NCBI RefSeq assembly: GCF_026712205.1 | Contig: NZ_JAPPUW010000008.1 | Coordinates: forward strand, 62,001-126,000 | Reading direction: 5' to 3' | Origin: Pelomonas aquatica | GTDB lineage: Bacteria > Pseudomonadota > Gammaproteobacteria > Burkholderiales > Burkholderiaceae_C | DNA length: 64,000 nt | Shown here: in pieces, positions 8,844-16,253 of the stretch | Position numbering within the stretch: position 1 is the first letter of the stretch | Layout: each line of letters opens with the position of its first letter | Translations under genes and position numbers: made by a program | The notes under the pieces: model-generated | Database searches by the model: none | Told to the model about the DNA's origin: nothing | Seen by the model: only the letters and a program-made list of their open reading frames with translations

Positions 8844-11468
8844 TCACATGCCCCAGCGGCGCACGAAGCGCAGCTTGGCCCAGTGGGTCAGCGCGGCATA
8901 GCAGGCCAGCATCGCCGCCAGAAGCGGCCAGTAGTCCCAGGGCAGGGGCTTGAAGCCCAGTAGCCGGCCCAGCTCCGTGCCGGGCAGCAGCACGCCGATC
9001 GCGCAGATGATGGCCGTCGTGGCCAGCAGCGCGTTGCTCGCGCGGCTCTGCACGAAGGGGACCCGGGACGTGCGGATGATGTGGATGATGAGGGTCTGCG
9101 TGAGCAGGGACTCGACGAACCAGCCGGTCTGGAACAGCGACGGGTCGCCCCAGGCGTGGAAGACCCACAGCATGATTGCGTAGGTCGCGTAGTCGAACAG
9201 CGAGCTGATGGGGCCGATGGCCACCATGAAGCGGAAGATGTTCGAGATGTCCCATTGGTGCGGGCCGGCCACGTCGCTGTCGTCGACGTTGTCCGTCGGG
9301 ATCGTCGTCTGCGAGAAGTCGTACAGCAGGTTGTTGGTCAGCACCTGGATCGGTGCCATCGGCAGGAAGGGCAGGAACAGGCTGGCGCCGAGCACGCTGA
9401 ACATATTGCCGAAGTTCGAGCTCGCCCCCATGCGGATGTACTTCGTGATGTTGGCGAAGACCTTGCGCCCCTCCACGACGCCCTGCTGCAGCACGAGCAG
9501 GCTTTTCTCCAGCAGGATGATGTCGGCCGATTCCTTCGCGATGTCCACCGCCGAATCCACGGAGACACCCACGTCGGCGGCCTTCAGGGCCGGGCTGTCG
9601 TTGATGCCGTCGCCGAGGAAGCCGACGACGTGGCCACGCGCCCGCAGCGCGCGCACGACGCGCTCCTTCTGCGTCGGCGTGAGCTTGGCGAACACCGTCG
9701 TCCGTTCGGCCTTGTCCGCAAGACCCGCGTCGCTCAGGCCTTCGATGGCCGCCCCCAGCAGGATCTCGCCGGCCTCCAGGCCGACCTCGCGGCAGACCTT
9801 GCGCGTGACCACCTCGTTGTCGCCCGTCAGGATCTTGACCGCCACGCCCCTGCCCGCCAGCGCCGCCAGCGCGGCGCGCGCGCTGTCCTTAGGCGGGTCC
9901 AGGAAGGCGATATAGCCCAGCAGCGTCAGCTCGCGCTCGTCGGCGGCCGAATACGTCGCCTGCGGCGCGTCCAACTCCTTGTAGGCCACGGCCACGACGC
10001 GGAAGCCGTCCTCGTTGAGTTCCCGCGTCTGCTGCCGGGCGGCCGCGAAGTGGCCGGGGTCGAGGCGCACGACCTCGCCGTCGACCTCGCACCGGCCGCA
10101 CGCCGCGAAGATCTCATCCACGGCGCCCTTGCAGATCAGCACATGCCGGCCCGACGGCGTCGACACGACGACGGACATGCGGCGCCGGTCGAAGTCGAAC
10201 GGCACCTCGTCGACCTTGGCATAGCCCTGGTCGATGCCGAGCACCTGGTGCAGTTCCACATGCGCCAGCACGGCGACGTCGAGCAGGTTCTTCAGGCCCG
10301 ACTGGAAATGGCTGTTGAGCCAGGCGTACTGCAGCACGCGCTCGGACTCGCTGCCGTGCAGGTCCAGGTGGCGCTTCAGGATGATGCGGTCCTGGGTCAG
10401 CGTGCCGGTCTTGTCGGTGCACAGCACGTCCATCGCGCCGAGGTTCTGGATCGCGTTCAGGCGCTTGATGATGACCTTCACGCGCGACATCGCCAGCGCC
10501 CCCTTGGCGAGGTTCACGGTGACGATCATCGGCAGCATCTCGGGCGTCAGGCCGACGGCGACGGCCACGGCGAACAGCAGGGCCTGCAGCCAGTCGTGCT
10601 TGGTGACGCCGTTGATGACGAACACCAGCGGCACCATCACCGCGATGACGCGCAGCATCAGCCAGACGAAGCGGTTCACGCCCTGGTCGAAGGCGGTCGG
10701 CGCGTGCTGCTGCACCACCTTGTCGGCCAGCGCGCCGAAGAAGGTGCGGCCCCCGGTGCGCACGATGACGCCGTTGCCGTAGCCGCTGACGACGTTGGCG
10801 CCCATGAAGCAGATATTGGGCAGGTCGAAGGGGTCGGCGACCGTGTCGGCGCAGGCGTGGGCGAACTTCTCGGCGGGCATGGCCTCGCCGGTCAGTGCGG
10901 CCTGGTTGACGAACAGGTCCTTGGCCTCGATCAGGCGCAGGTCGGCCGGGATCATGTCGCCGGCCGACAGGCGGACCACGTCGCCCGGCACGAGGCTGTC
11001 CAGCGGCACCTCCTGGAAGTCGCCGCCGGCCACATCGCGGCGGCGCGCGCTGGCCGAGGTCTTCACCATCGAGCGCAGCCGCGCGGCAGCCTCGTTGGAA
11101 CGGTGCTCCTGGACGAAGGAGGTCGCGATGGCCAGCACGACCATCACGAGGACGACGACGGCCGCCCGCACATCGTCGAGCGCATAGGACACCGCCGCGA
11201 GCCCGAGCAGCAGGCCGTTGAGCGGGTTGTAGGCGCGGCCCCAGAGCTCCTTCCAGACCGAAGGCCTGAGCTCGCGCGTGACGACATTGGGGCCGTATTC
11301 CGCCAGCCGCGCGCGGGTCTGCGGCGTGCTCAGCCCGGCGGGCGAGGCGTCGAGCCGCTCGCAGGCCGCGGCGGGCTCAAGCCGGCCGAGTGCCAGCAGT
11401 TCCGGTGTCTCGGCCGCGGATTCGGCGTGGTGGCGGGGGCCGAACAGCGGGTGTGGGCGCGCGGTCAT
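8844..11468 (-). CDS. mgtA: Magnesium-translocating P-type ATPase
   Basis: Type P3B ATPase importing Mg2+ across the inner membrane. From the ATG at 11468 it has 874 residues. The phosphorylated Asp is residue 352 in CTDKTGTLTQD, the actuator domain has LTGEAMPAEK, and the hinge is GDGINDSPALKAADVGVSVD. The C-terminal membrane part (NFGNMFSVLGASLFLPFLP, LLYDFSQTTIPTDNVD, QTGWFVESLLTQTLIIHIIRT) is diagnostic of MgtA/MgtB rather than a Ca2+ or H+ pump. An in-frame extension to 11600 is open but not family-like. The gene is convergent with dnaB (12 bp apart). No MgtC, PhoPQ or Mg-sensing leader was recognised in the short upstream spacer. Confidence 0.93.
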   Translation of the reverse strand: MTARPHPLFGPRHHAESAAETPELLALGRLEPAAACERLDASPAGLSTPQTRARLAEYGPNVVTRELRPSVWKELWGRAYNPLNGLLLGLAAVSYALDDVRAAVVVLVMVVLAIATSFVQEHRSNEAAARLRSMVKTSASARRRDVAGGDFQEVPLDSLVPGDVVRLSAGDMIPADLRLIEAKDLFVNQAALTGEAMPAEKFAHACADTVADPFDLPNICFMGANVVSGYGNGVIVRTGGRTFFGALADKVVQQHAPTAFDQGVNRFVWLMLRVIAVMVPLVFVINGVTKHDWLQALLFAVAVAVGLTPEMLPMIVTVNLAKGALAMSRVKVIIKRLNAIQNLGAMDVLCTDKTGTLTQDRIILKRHLDLHGSESERVLQYAWLNSHFQSGLKNLLDVAVLAHVELHQVLGIDQGYAKVDEVPFDFDRRRMSVVVSTPSGRHVLICKGAVDEIFAACGRCEVDGEVVRLDPGHFAAARQQTRELNEDGFRVVAVAYKELDAPQATYSAADERELTLLGYIAFLDPPKDSARAALAALAGRGVAVKILTGDNEVVTRKVCREVGLEAGEILLGAAIEGLSDAGLADKAERTTVFAKLTPTQKERVVRALRARGHVVGFLGDGINDSPALKAADVGVSVDSAVDIAKESADIILLEKSLLVLQQGVVEGRKVFANITKYIRMGASSNFGNMFSVLGASLFLPFLPMAPIQVLTNNLLYDFSQTTIPTDNVDDSDVAGPHQWDISNIFRFMVAIGPISSLFDYATYAIMLWVFHAWGDPSLFQTGWFVESLLTQTLIIHIIRTSRVPFVQSRASNALLATTAIICAIGVLLPGTELGRLLGFKPLPWDYWPLLAAMLACYAALTHWAKLRFVRRWGM

Positions 11469-11569
11469 GGGCTGGCGAAAGGGGCAACGCGCGGATTGTT
11501 GCCATTCCCCTTTTGCGCCGGCATGACGGCGATCAAGCCGCCATGCCGCCATGCCGCCACCGGTGCGGG

Positions 11570-11767
11570 TCAGCTTCTGCGCAGCGGCCGGGCCGACCAT
11601 TGCGGCTGCCGGGCCAGCTCCGCCGCGGTGACGTCGTCGGCGGTCACCGCGTATTCGTTGCTGCTGCGCTCCACGAAATAGGCCGAGCGATAGCGCCGCA
11701 GCAGCGTCCCCAGGGCCTGGCGGGCCTGGCTGGCGGGGCCGTTGAAGACGAGGGTCAGCGTGGTCAT
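11570..11767 (-). CDS. Small protein of unknown function (65 aa)
   Basis: Not recognised. The ATG at 11767 follows GGAAG at good spacing. The product starts MTTLTLVFNGPASQARQAL and continues with a basic LLRRYRSAYFVERSSNEYAVTADDVTAAEL segment; it has no signal peptide, membrane helix or metal motif. The frame extends openly upstream, antisense to the response-regulator gene, but only this part has a ribosome-binding site and balanced composition. It lies between mgtA and the divergent response regulator, about 100 bp upstream of mgtA on the same strand, so the two may be co-transcribed. Confidence 0.55.
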   Translation of the reverse strand: MTTLTLVFNGPASQARQALGTLLRRYRSAYFVERSSNEYAVTADDVTAAELARQPQWSARPLRRS

Positions 11768-11911
11768 GGTCGTGCTTCCGTCAAAAAGTCCGGCGGGCCA
11801 TTGCCGCCGGCCCTGGTTGAACGCCGCCTGCGAGGCCGGGGTTGACGGGCGCAGCCGTCGCTTTTGTTTCCCCATGGTGAAGCTGCACCCTGCCGGGGCG
11901 CAGGCAAGCTG

Positions 11912-11935
11912 TTGCATCACGCCCAATCGATGCAA
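11912..11935 (+). promoter_or_regulatory. Inverted repeat overlapping the response-regulator start codon
   Basis: TTGCATC (11912-11918) and GATGCAA (11929-11935) are perfect 7-bp arms around a 10-nt spacer, and the right arm contains the ATG. It could be an operator for autoregulation or an RNA hairpin masking the start. Confidence 0.45.
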
Positions 11936-12712
11936 GAATCCCCCGATCCCATAACGCCGCAGCTGCTCGACGCCGTGACGCATCAGCACATTGCCGTTGT
12001 CGACGACGAGTCGGCCATCACCGAGCTGCTGGCCCATTACCTCGGGGCGCATGGCTTCCGTGCCACCCAGCTCCCCTCCGGCCATGCGCTGATGGCGCTG
12101 ATGGCCAGCGACCCGCCCGACCTCGTGCTGCTGGATCTGGGCCTGCCGGGCGAGGACGGCTTTGCCATCGCGCGCCAGCTGCGCGAGCACTGGCGCTGCG
12201 GGCTGGTCATCATCACGGGCCGGGGCGATGCGGTCGACAAGATCGTCGGCCTGGAGGTGGGGGCCGACGACTACGTCACCAAGCCCTTCGACCTGCGCGA
12301 GCTGGTGGCGCGCATCAAGGCCGTGCTGCGCCGCCTGCCGCCGACCGTGGCCGCCGGCATCGCGGCGGCCACGAATGCGCCCGCCGGCCAGCCCTGCATG
12401 GCCTTCATGGGCTGGCGCCTCGACCTCGCGGCGCGCCGGCTGGACGCACCGGGCGGCGCCGAGGTGAGGCTGACCACGGGCGAGTTCGAGCTGCTCGCGG
12501 CCCTGGTGCAGCACCCGGGCCGCGTGCTGTCGCGCGACTTCCTGCTGGAGCAGACGCGGGGCCGCGAGGCCGCCCCCTTCGACCGCACCATCGACGTGCA
12601 GATCGGCCGCCTGCGCCGCAAGCTCGAAGCCGACGCCGAGAACCCGCAGATCATCAAGTCGGTGCGCGGCGCCGGCTATATCTTCATCCCGCCGGTCGCC
12701 GCCGTCCGCTGA
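11930..12712 (+). CDS. OmpR/PhoB-family response regulator
   Basis: DNA-binding two-component regulator of 260 residues. The receiver domain (about 18-135) has the acidic pair D25-D26, the phospho-accepting D69 in LVLLDLGLPGEDG, Thr in IITGRG and the Lys of VTKPFD. The C-terminal winged helix (about 165-255) has the OmpR signatures LTTGEFELLAALVQHPGRVLSR, DRTIDVQIGRLRRKLE and IKSVRGAGYIF. The ATG at 11930 is chosen because it begins just before the receiver; the upstream in-frame stretch is unconserved. Its stop overlaps the ATG of the hybrid kinase by one base (TGATG), so they are translationally coupled. Cognate signal and targets are unknown. Confidence 0.92.
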   Translation: MQESPDPITPQLLDAVTHQHIAVVDDESAITELLAHYLGAHGFRATQLPSGHALMALMASDPPDLVLLDLGLPGEDGFAIARQLREHWRCGLVIITGRGDAVDKIVGLEVGADDYVTKPFDLRELVARIKAVLRRLPPTVAAGIAAATNAPAGQPCMAFMGWRLDLAARRLDAPGGAEVRLTTGEFELLAALVQHPGRVLSRDFLLEQTRGREAAPFDRTIDVQIGRLRRKLEADAENPQIIKSVRGAGYIFIPPVAAVR

Positions 12713-14781
12713 TGGACGCGTCGCCGCCGCCGCCGGCCCTGGAAGACCTGACGGTCTACCGCTCGCTGTTCTCGGCCTACCCGGACGCGCTGCTGCTGGT
12801 GGACGCCGCGGGCCGCATCGTGCTGGCCAATCCCGCGGCGACGGCGCTGCTGGGCTACCCGGCGCACGAGCTCGCCGGCCTGGACGTGGACGCCCTCGTG
12901 CCGGACGGCATCCGCCCGCGCCATGCGGCCTATCGCCAGGCCTATGGCCAGGCGCCGCGGACGCGGCCCATGGGCACGCAGATGGAGCTGGTGGCCCGGC
13001 GCCGCGACGGCAGCGAGGTCAGGGTCGAGATCGCGCTGAGCCCGCTGCAGAGCCGGGGCCTGCCCTTGGTCGTGGCGGCCATCCGCGACGTCGGCGCCTA
13101 TCCGCGCGTGAAGCAGGCGCTGCAGCGCGCCCGCCGCAGCGAGCAGCTGGCGCAGCTCGGCCGCGCCGCCGTGGACGAGCGCGATCCGCAGCAGTTGCTG
13201 ATGCGCGCGCCGGCCGTCGCGGCCCAGGCCCTGGAGGTGGAGTTCGCCAGCCTGCTGCTGCTGGAGCCCGACCGGCTGGCGTTCCGCGTGGCCGGTTGCT
13301 GCGGCGACATGGGCGGCGTGCCGCTCGGCTCGACCATGGCCAACCGGCCCGACACGCTGGCCGGCCATGTGCTGGCGCAGAACCGCCCGGTCGTCGTCGA
13401 CGACCTGGGCCGGGAGAGCCGCTTCGAGTCGCCCCAGGCCTATGCCGACGCGGGCGTGGCCAGCCTGCTGGCCGTGCCGCTGTCCGATCGCGGCCGGGTC
13501 ATCGGCGTGCTGGCCGTGCAGACGCGCAGCGCCCGGCACTTCGGCGGCGAGGACACGCTGTTCCTGGAGTCGCTGGCCAATCTGCTGGCCACCTGCCTGC
13601 AGCGGGCCCAGAGCGAGGAGGCGCTGAGCCACGCGCAGCGGCTGGAGAGCGTCGGGCAGCTCACGGGCGGCATCGCCCACGATTTCAACAATCTGCTGAC
13701 CGTCATCCAGGGCAATCTGCAGGTGCTCGAGGAGCTGCCGGCGCTGGCCTGCGACAAGTTCGGCCAGCAGCTCGTCGGCGCCGCCGCGCGCGCGGCGCGG
13801 CGCGGCGCCGAGCTGACCGGCAAGCTGCTGGCCTTCTCGCGGCGCCAGGTGCTGCAGCCGAGCGCGGTCGACGTCGGCGCGATGCTGGAATCCCTGGCCG
13901 ACATGCTGAGGCGCACGCTGGACCAGCGCATCGACATCGGCGTCGAGCTGCCGGACGCCGCCGCCACGGTGCAGGCCGACCCCGGCCAGCTGGAGGCGGC
14001 GCTGTTGAACATCGCCATCAACGCCCGCGACGCGATGCCCGACGGCGGCGCGCTGCGCTTTGCCGTGAGTCCCGCCGGTGCGCTGCCGGCCACCGTGAGG
14101 CGCGAGATCGACGCGCCCGGCGCCGTGGACGAGAGCTTGCTGCGCATCGCCATCTCCGACACCGGCTCGGGCATGTCCGAGGAGGTCAGGGAAAGGGCCT
14201 TCGAGCCCTTCTTCACGACCAAGCAGGCCGGGCGCGGCACGGGCCTGGGGCTCAGCACCGTCTACGGCTTCGCCAGGCAGTCGCATGGTGCCGTCGCGAT
14301 CGACTCGGCGCCGGGCCTGGGCACGACGATCTCGCTCTACCTGCCGCGCCCGGGCGGGCCGAAGGCGGTGGCGGCCGACGCGGCCGGTGGCGTCGGCGCG
14401 ATGCCGCGGGGCCTGAAGGTGCTGCTGGTCGAGGACGATGCCGAGGTGCGCTCCGTCGCGCGGCATTTCCTCGGCCTGCTGGGCTGCGAGGTCACGGCCT
14501 GCGCCAGCGGCGAGCAGGCCCTGCTGCTGCTGGAGCCCGGCGCGGCCTTCCAGCTGCTGCTGACGGACATCGCGCTCGGCTCGGGCATGCGCGGCACCGA
14601 GCTGGCGGGCCTGGCCCAGGCGCGGCTGCCGGCGCTGCCGGTGCTGCTCACGTCCGGCTTCCCGGCCGAACTGCTGGACGCCGACCGCGATTCGCCGCCC
14701 GGCTGGGAACTGCTGCAGAAGCCCTATTCGCGCAACGAGCTGGCCCAGGCCATCGCCCGGGCTCTGGCCGCAGGCGGCTGA
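12712..14781 (+). CDS. Hybrid sensor histidine kinase (PAS-GAF-HisKA-HATPase-REC)
   Basis: Partner of the preceding regulator. In 689 residues: a PAS domain (about 10-125), a GAF domain (about 150-300), HisKA with H323 in GGIAHDFNNLLTVIQGN, and an HATPase domain with NIAINARDAMPDGG and the G boxes SDTGSGMSEEV and GRGTGLGLSTVYGF. The C-terminal receiver has D619 in LLLTDIALG and KPYSR near the end. No transmembrane helix or signal peptide is visible, so it should be a cytoplasmic sensor; the GAF or PAS domain may bind a small ligand, heme or chromophore. A receiver fused to the kinase plus a separate OmpR-type regulator implies either a phosphorelay needing an Hpt protein or an internal phosphate sink. 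No Hpt gene is nearby. Confidence 0.9.
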   Translation: MDASPPPPALEDLTVYRSLFSAYPDALLLVDAAGRIVLANPAATALLGYPAHELAGLDVDALVPDGIRPRHAAYRQAYGQAPRTRPMGTQMELVARRRDGSEVRVEIALSPLQSRGLPLVVAAIRDVGAYPRVKQALQRARRSEQLAQLGRAAVDERDPQQLLMRAPAVAAQALEVEFASLLLLEPDRLAFRVAGCCGDMGGVPLGSTMANRPDTLAGHVLAQNRPVVVDDLGRESRFESPQAYADAGVASLLAVPLSDRGRVIGVLAVQTRSARHFGGEDTLFLESLANLLATCLQRAQSEEALSHAQRLESVGQLTGGIAHDFNNLLTVIQGNLQVLEELPALACDKFGQQLVGAAARAARRGAELTGKLLAFSRRQVLQPSAVDVGAMLESLADMLRRTLDQRIDIGVELPDAAATVQADPGQLEAALLNIAINARDAMPDGGALRFAVSPAGALPATVRREIDAPGAVDESLLRIAISDTGSGMSEEVRERAFEPFFTTKQAGRGTGLGLSTVYGFARQSHGAVAIDSAPGLGTTISLYLPRPGGPKAVAADAAGGVGAMPRGLKVLLVEDDAEVRSVARHFLGLLGCEVTACASGEQALLLLEPGAAFQLLLTDIALGSGMRGTELAGLAQARLPALPVLLTSGFPAELLDADRDSPPGWELLQKPYSRNELAQAIARALAAGG

Positions 14782-14787
14782 AGCGAA

Positions 14788-15546
14788 TCAGTGCAGGCCG
14801 GCGCCGGCCTCGCGGCGCTGCACGAAGGCGCCGAGGGCGTGGAAGTCGGGGATGCAGATGTCGCGGCGGTTCTTTTCGTTGAAGGCGATGAGCCGGGCGC
14901 GCGCCAGCTTGGACAGCACGCGGCTGACGGTTTCCAGCGTCAGGCCCAGGTAGTTGCCGATCTCGGCGCGCGTCAGGCGCAGGCTGATCTGGTCGGTGCG
15001 CAGGCCGCGCGCGGCCAGCGAGTCGGCCCAGGACTGCAGAAAGGCCACGACCCGCGCGTCGGCCGGCAGCGTGCACAGCGCGATCAGCGAGTCGCGGTCG
15101 CGCACGATCTCCTGGCTCATGGCCTCGTGCACGATCCGCATCAGCTCGGGGTGGCGGGCGCAGGCGCGCAGCAGCGCGTCGTAGCGCAGGGTCCAGACCT
15201 CGCCGGTGTCCATCGCGACCGCGTCGCAGACGTGGGTGCCGCTGGCGATGGCGCCGAAGCCCAGCCAGTCGCCGCGCAGGCGCAGCCCCACGACCTGCTC
15301 GCGGCCGTCCGCCGACAGGCTGAGCAGCTTGAACAGGCCCGAGTTCAGGATGTGGAGCCTGCTGAAGGGCTCGCCGGCCCGGTAGATCACGTCGCCCGCA
15401 TGCACTACGCGGCGCTGCGGCTCCAGCACCGTGGCGATCAGCTCCAGCGCAGCGGCGATGCGCTGCGCGCCGGCCGTGGCCTCGGGAGCGGCCTCGCGGC
15501 GGGCGGCGCGGCAGTGGCTGGTGGCGCGGGTGGTCTGGAGCTGCAT
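14788..15546 (-). CDS. Crp/Fnr-family transcriptional regulator without the FNR cysteine cluster
   Basis: Probable regulator of the surrounding low-oxygen/denitrification genes. The 252-residue protein has a cyclic-nucleotide-binding-like beta-roll (about 35-145), a dimer helix and a helix-turn-helix (LTRAEIGNYLGLTLETVSRVL, about 191-211). The recognition helix keeps E205, S208 and R209, the ExxSR set with which FNR reads TTGAT half-sites. E. coli FNR uses three clustered N-terminal Cys plus one internal Cys for its 4Fe-4S cluster; here the N-terminus has only C12, with others at 107, 129, 158 and 231. Canonical iron-sulfur sensing is therefore unlikely, and a DNR/NnrR-like NO or heme sensor is possible. 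A TAG stop in frame just upstream fixes the ATG. A TAGCAT -10 lies at 15582-15577. Confidence 0.88.
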   Translation of the reverse strand: MQLQTTRATSHCRAARREAAPEATAGAQRIAAALELIATVLEPQRRVVHAGDVIYRAGEPFSRLHILNSGLFKLLSLSADGREQVVGLRLRGDWLGFGAIASGTHVCDAVAMDTGEVWTLRYDALLRACARHPELMRIVHEAMSQEIVRDRDSLIALCTLPADARVVAFLQSWADSLAARGLRTDQISLRLTRAEIGNYLGLTLETVSRVLSKLARARLIAFNEKNRRDICIPDFHALGAFVQRREAGAGLH

Positions 15547-15683
15547 GGCGCTGTCCGGCTGGCTTCGATGGCATCGATGCTAGGCAGCGGCCGCCAACGC
15601 ATCGCCAATGCGCCGCATCGCCCGGTCGCGCCGTGCAACAGCGTGTGAACCGACGGTGAACAGGCAGGCGACATCCCCGTGGC

Positions 15684-15697
15684 TTGACGGCCGTCAA
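15684..15697 (+). promoter_or_regulatory. FNR/DNR-type box upstream of the OTCase-like gene
   Basis: TTGACGGCCGTCAA is a perfect 14-bp palindrome of the TTGAC-N4-GTCAA type. Its centre is 28.5 bp upstream of a -10-like TACGCT (15719-15724), close to the -41.5 geometry of class II FNR activation. Confidence 0.7.
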
Positions 15698-15731
15698 AGG
15701 CCGCGCAGGCCGCTTCGCTACGCTCGCGCCG

Positions 15732-16226
15732 ATGTGTCCCGGACCCCGCCAGGGCGCCACGAGCGCCGAGTTCTCCGGCCCCCAGGAGGCCGCGGCCCTG
15801 GTGCTGCAGGCACGCGCCATCGCCGGCGCCGGCGACGCCGCCCGCCGGCTGATGAGCGGCAGGAAGCTGGCCCTGCTGTCGCCCAGCCCGGGTGACGACA
15901 GCGCCAGCGAATTCGTGCAGGCCGCGTCGGCGCTGGGGGCCCATGTCTCCGTCGTCCAGCCCGGGCTCGATGCCTTCAGCAGCGCGCGCCAGGTCGAGGC
16001 CACCGCGCGCATGCTGGGCCAGCTCTACGACGCCGTCGAATGCCAGCAGTTGCCGGCCTCGCTGGTGCGGCTCATCGCGCGCAGCGCCGGCATTCCGGTG
16101 TTTGCCGGCCTGGCCATGGCCGCGCACCCGACCGCGGCCCTGGCCGCCGAGCTCGGCGGCGATGCGCCGCTGGCCGAGAGGCGCCGCTGCATCCTGCAGG
16201 CGGCGCTGCTGATCGCGACGGGCTGA
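15732..16226 (+). CDS. Stand-alone ornithine-carbamoyltransferase N-domain-like protein
   Basis: A 164-residue protein that resembles only the carbamoyl-phosphate-binding half of ornithine/aspartate carbamoyltransferases. The pattern SGRKLALLSPSPG (about 42-54), then SASEFVQAASALGAHVSVVQPG, VEATARMLGQLYDAV and GIPVFAGLAMAAHPTAALA follows the order of OTCase motifs. The essential STRT phosphate loop is replaced by PGDDSAS and HPCQ is reduced to HPTA, so carbamoyl transfer is not expected. There is no ornithine-binding half. The FNR-type box at 15684 implies anaerobic control. It sits between the Fnr-like regulator and the CoA-ligase/GNAT gene. The start at 15732 is downstream of the box; an earlier in-frame ATG lies inside the box and is rejected. 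Confidence 0.7.
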   Translation: MCPGPRQGATSAEFSGPQEAAALVLQARAIAGAGDAARRLMSGRKLALLSPSPGDDSASEFVQAASALGAHVSVVQPGLDAFSSARQVEATARMLGQLYDAVECQQLPASLVRLIARSAGIPVFAGLAMAAHPTAALAAELGGDAPLAERRRCILQAALLIATG

Positions 16227-16253
16227 CGGCGCACCGGCGCGGCCGGCCCGGGC

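Noticed and set aside
15684-15731. Earlier ATG for the OTCase-like protein (16 more residues)
   Set aside because: It would place the FNR box and its -10 inside the coding sequence, and the added residues do not resemble the family.
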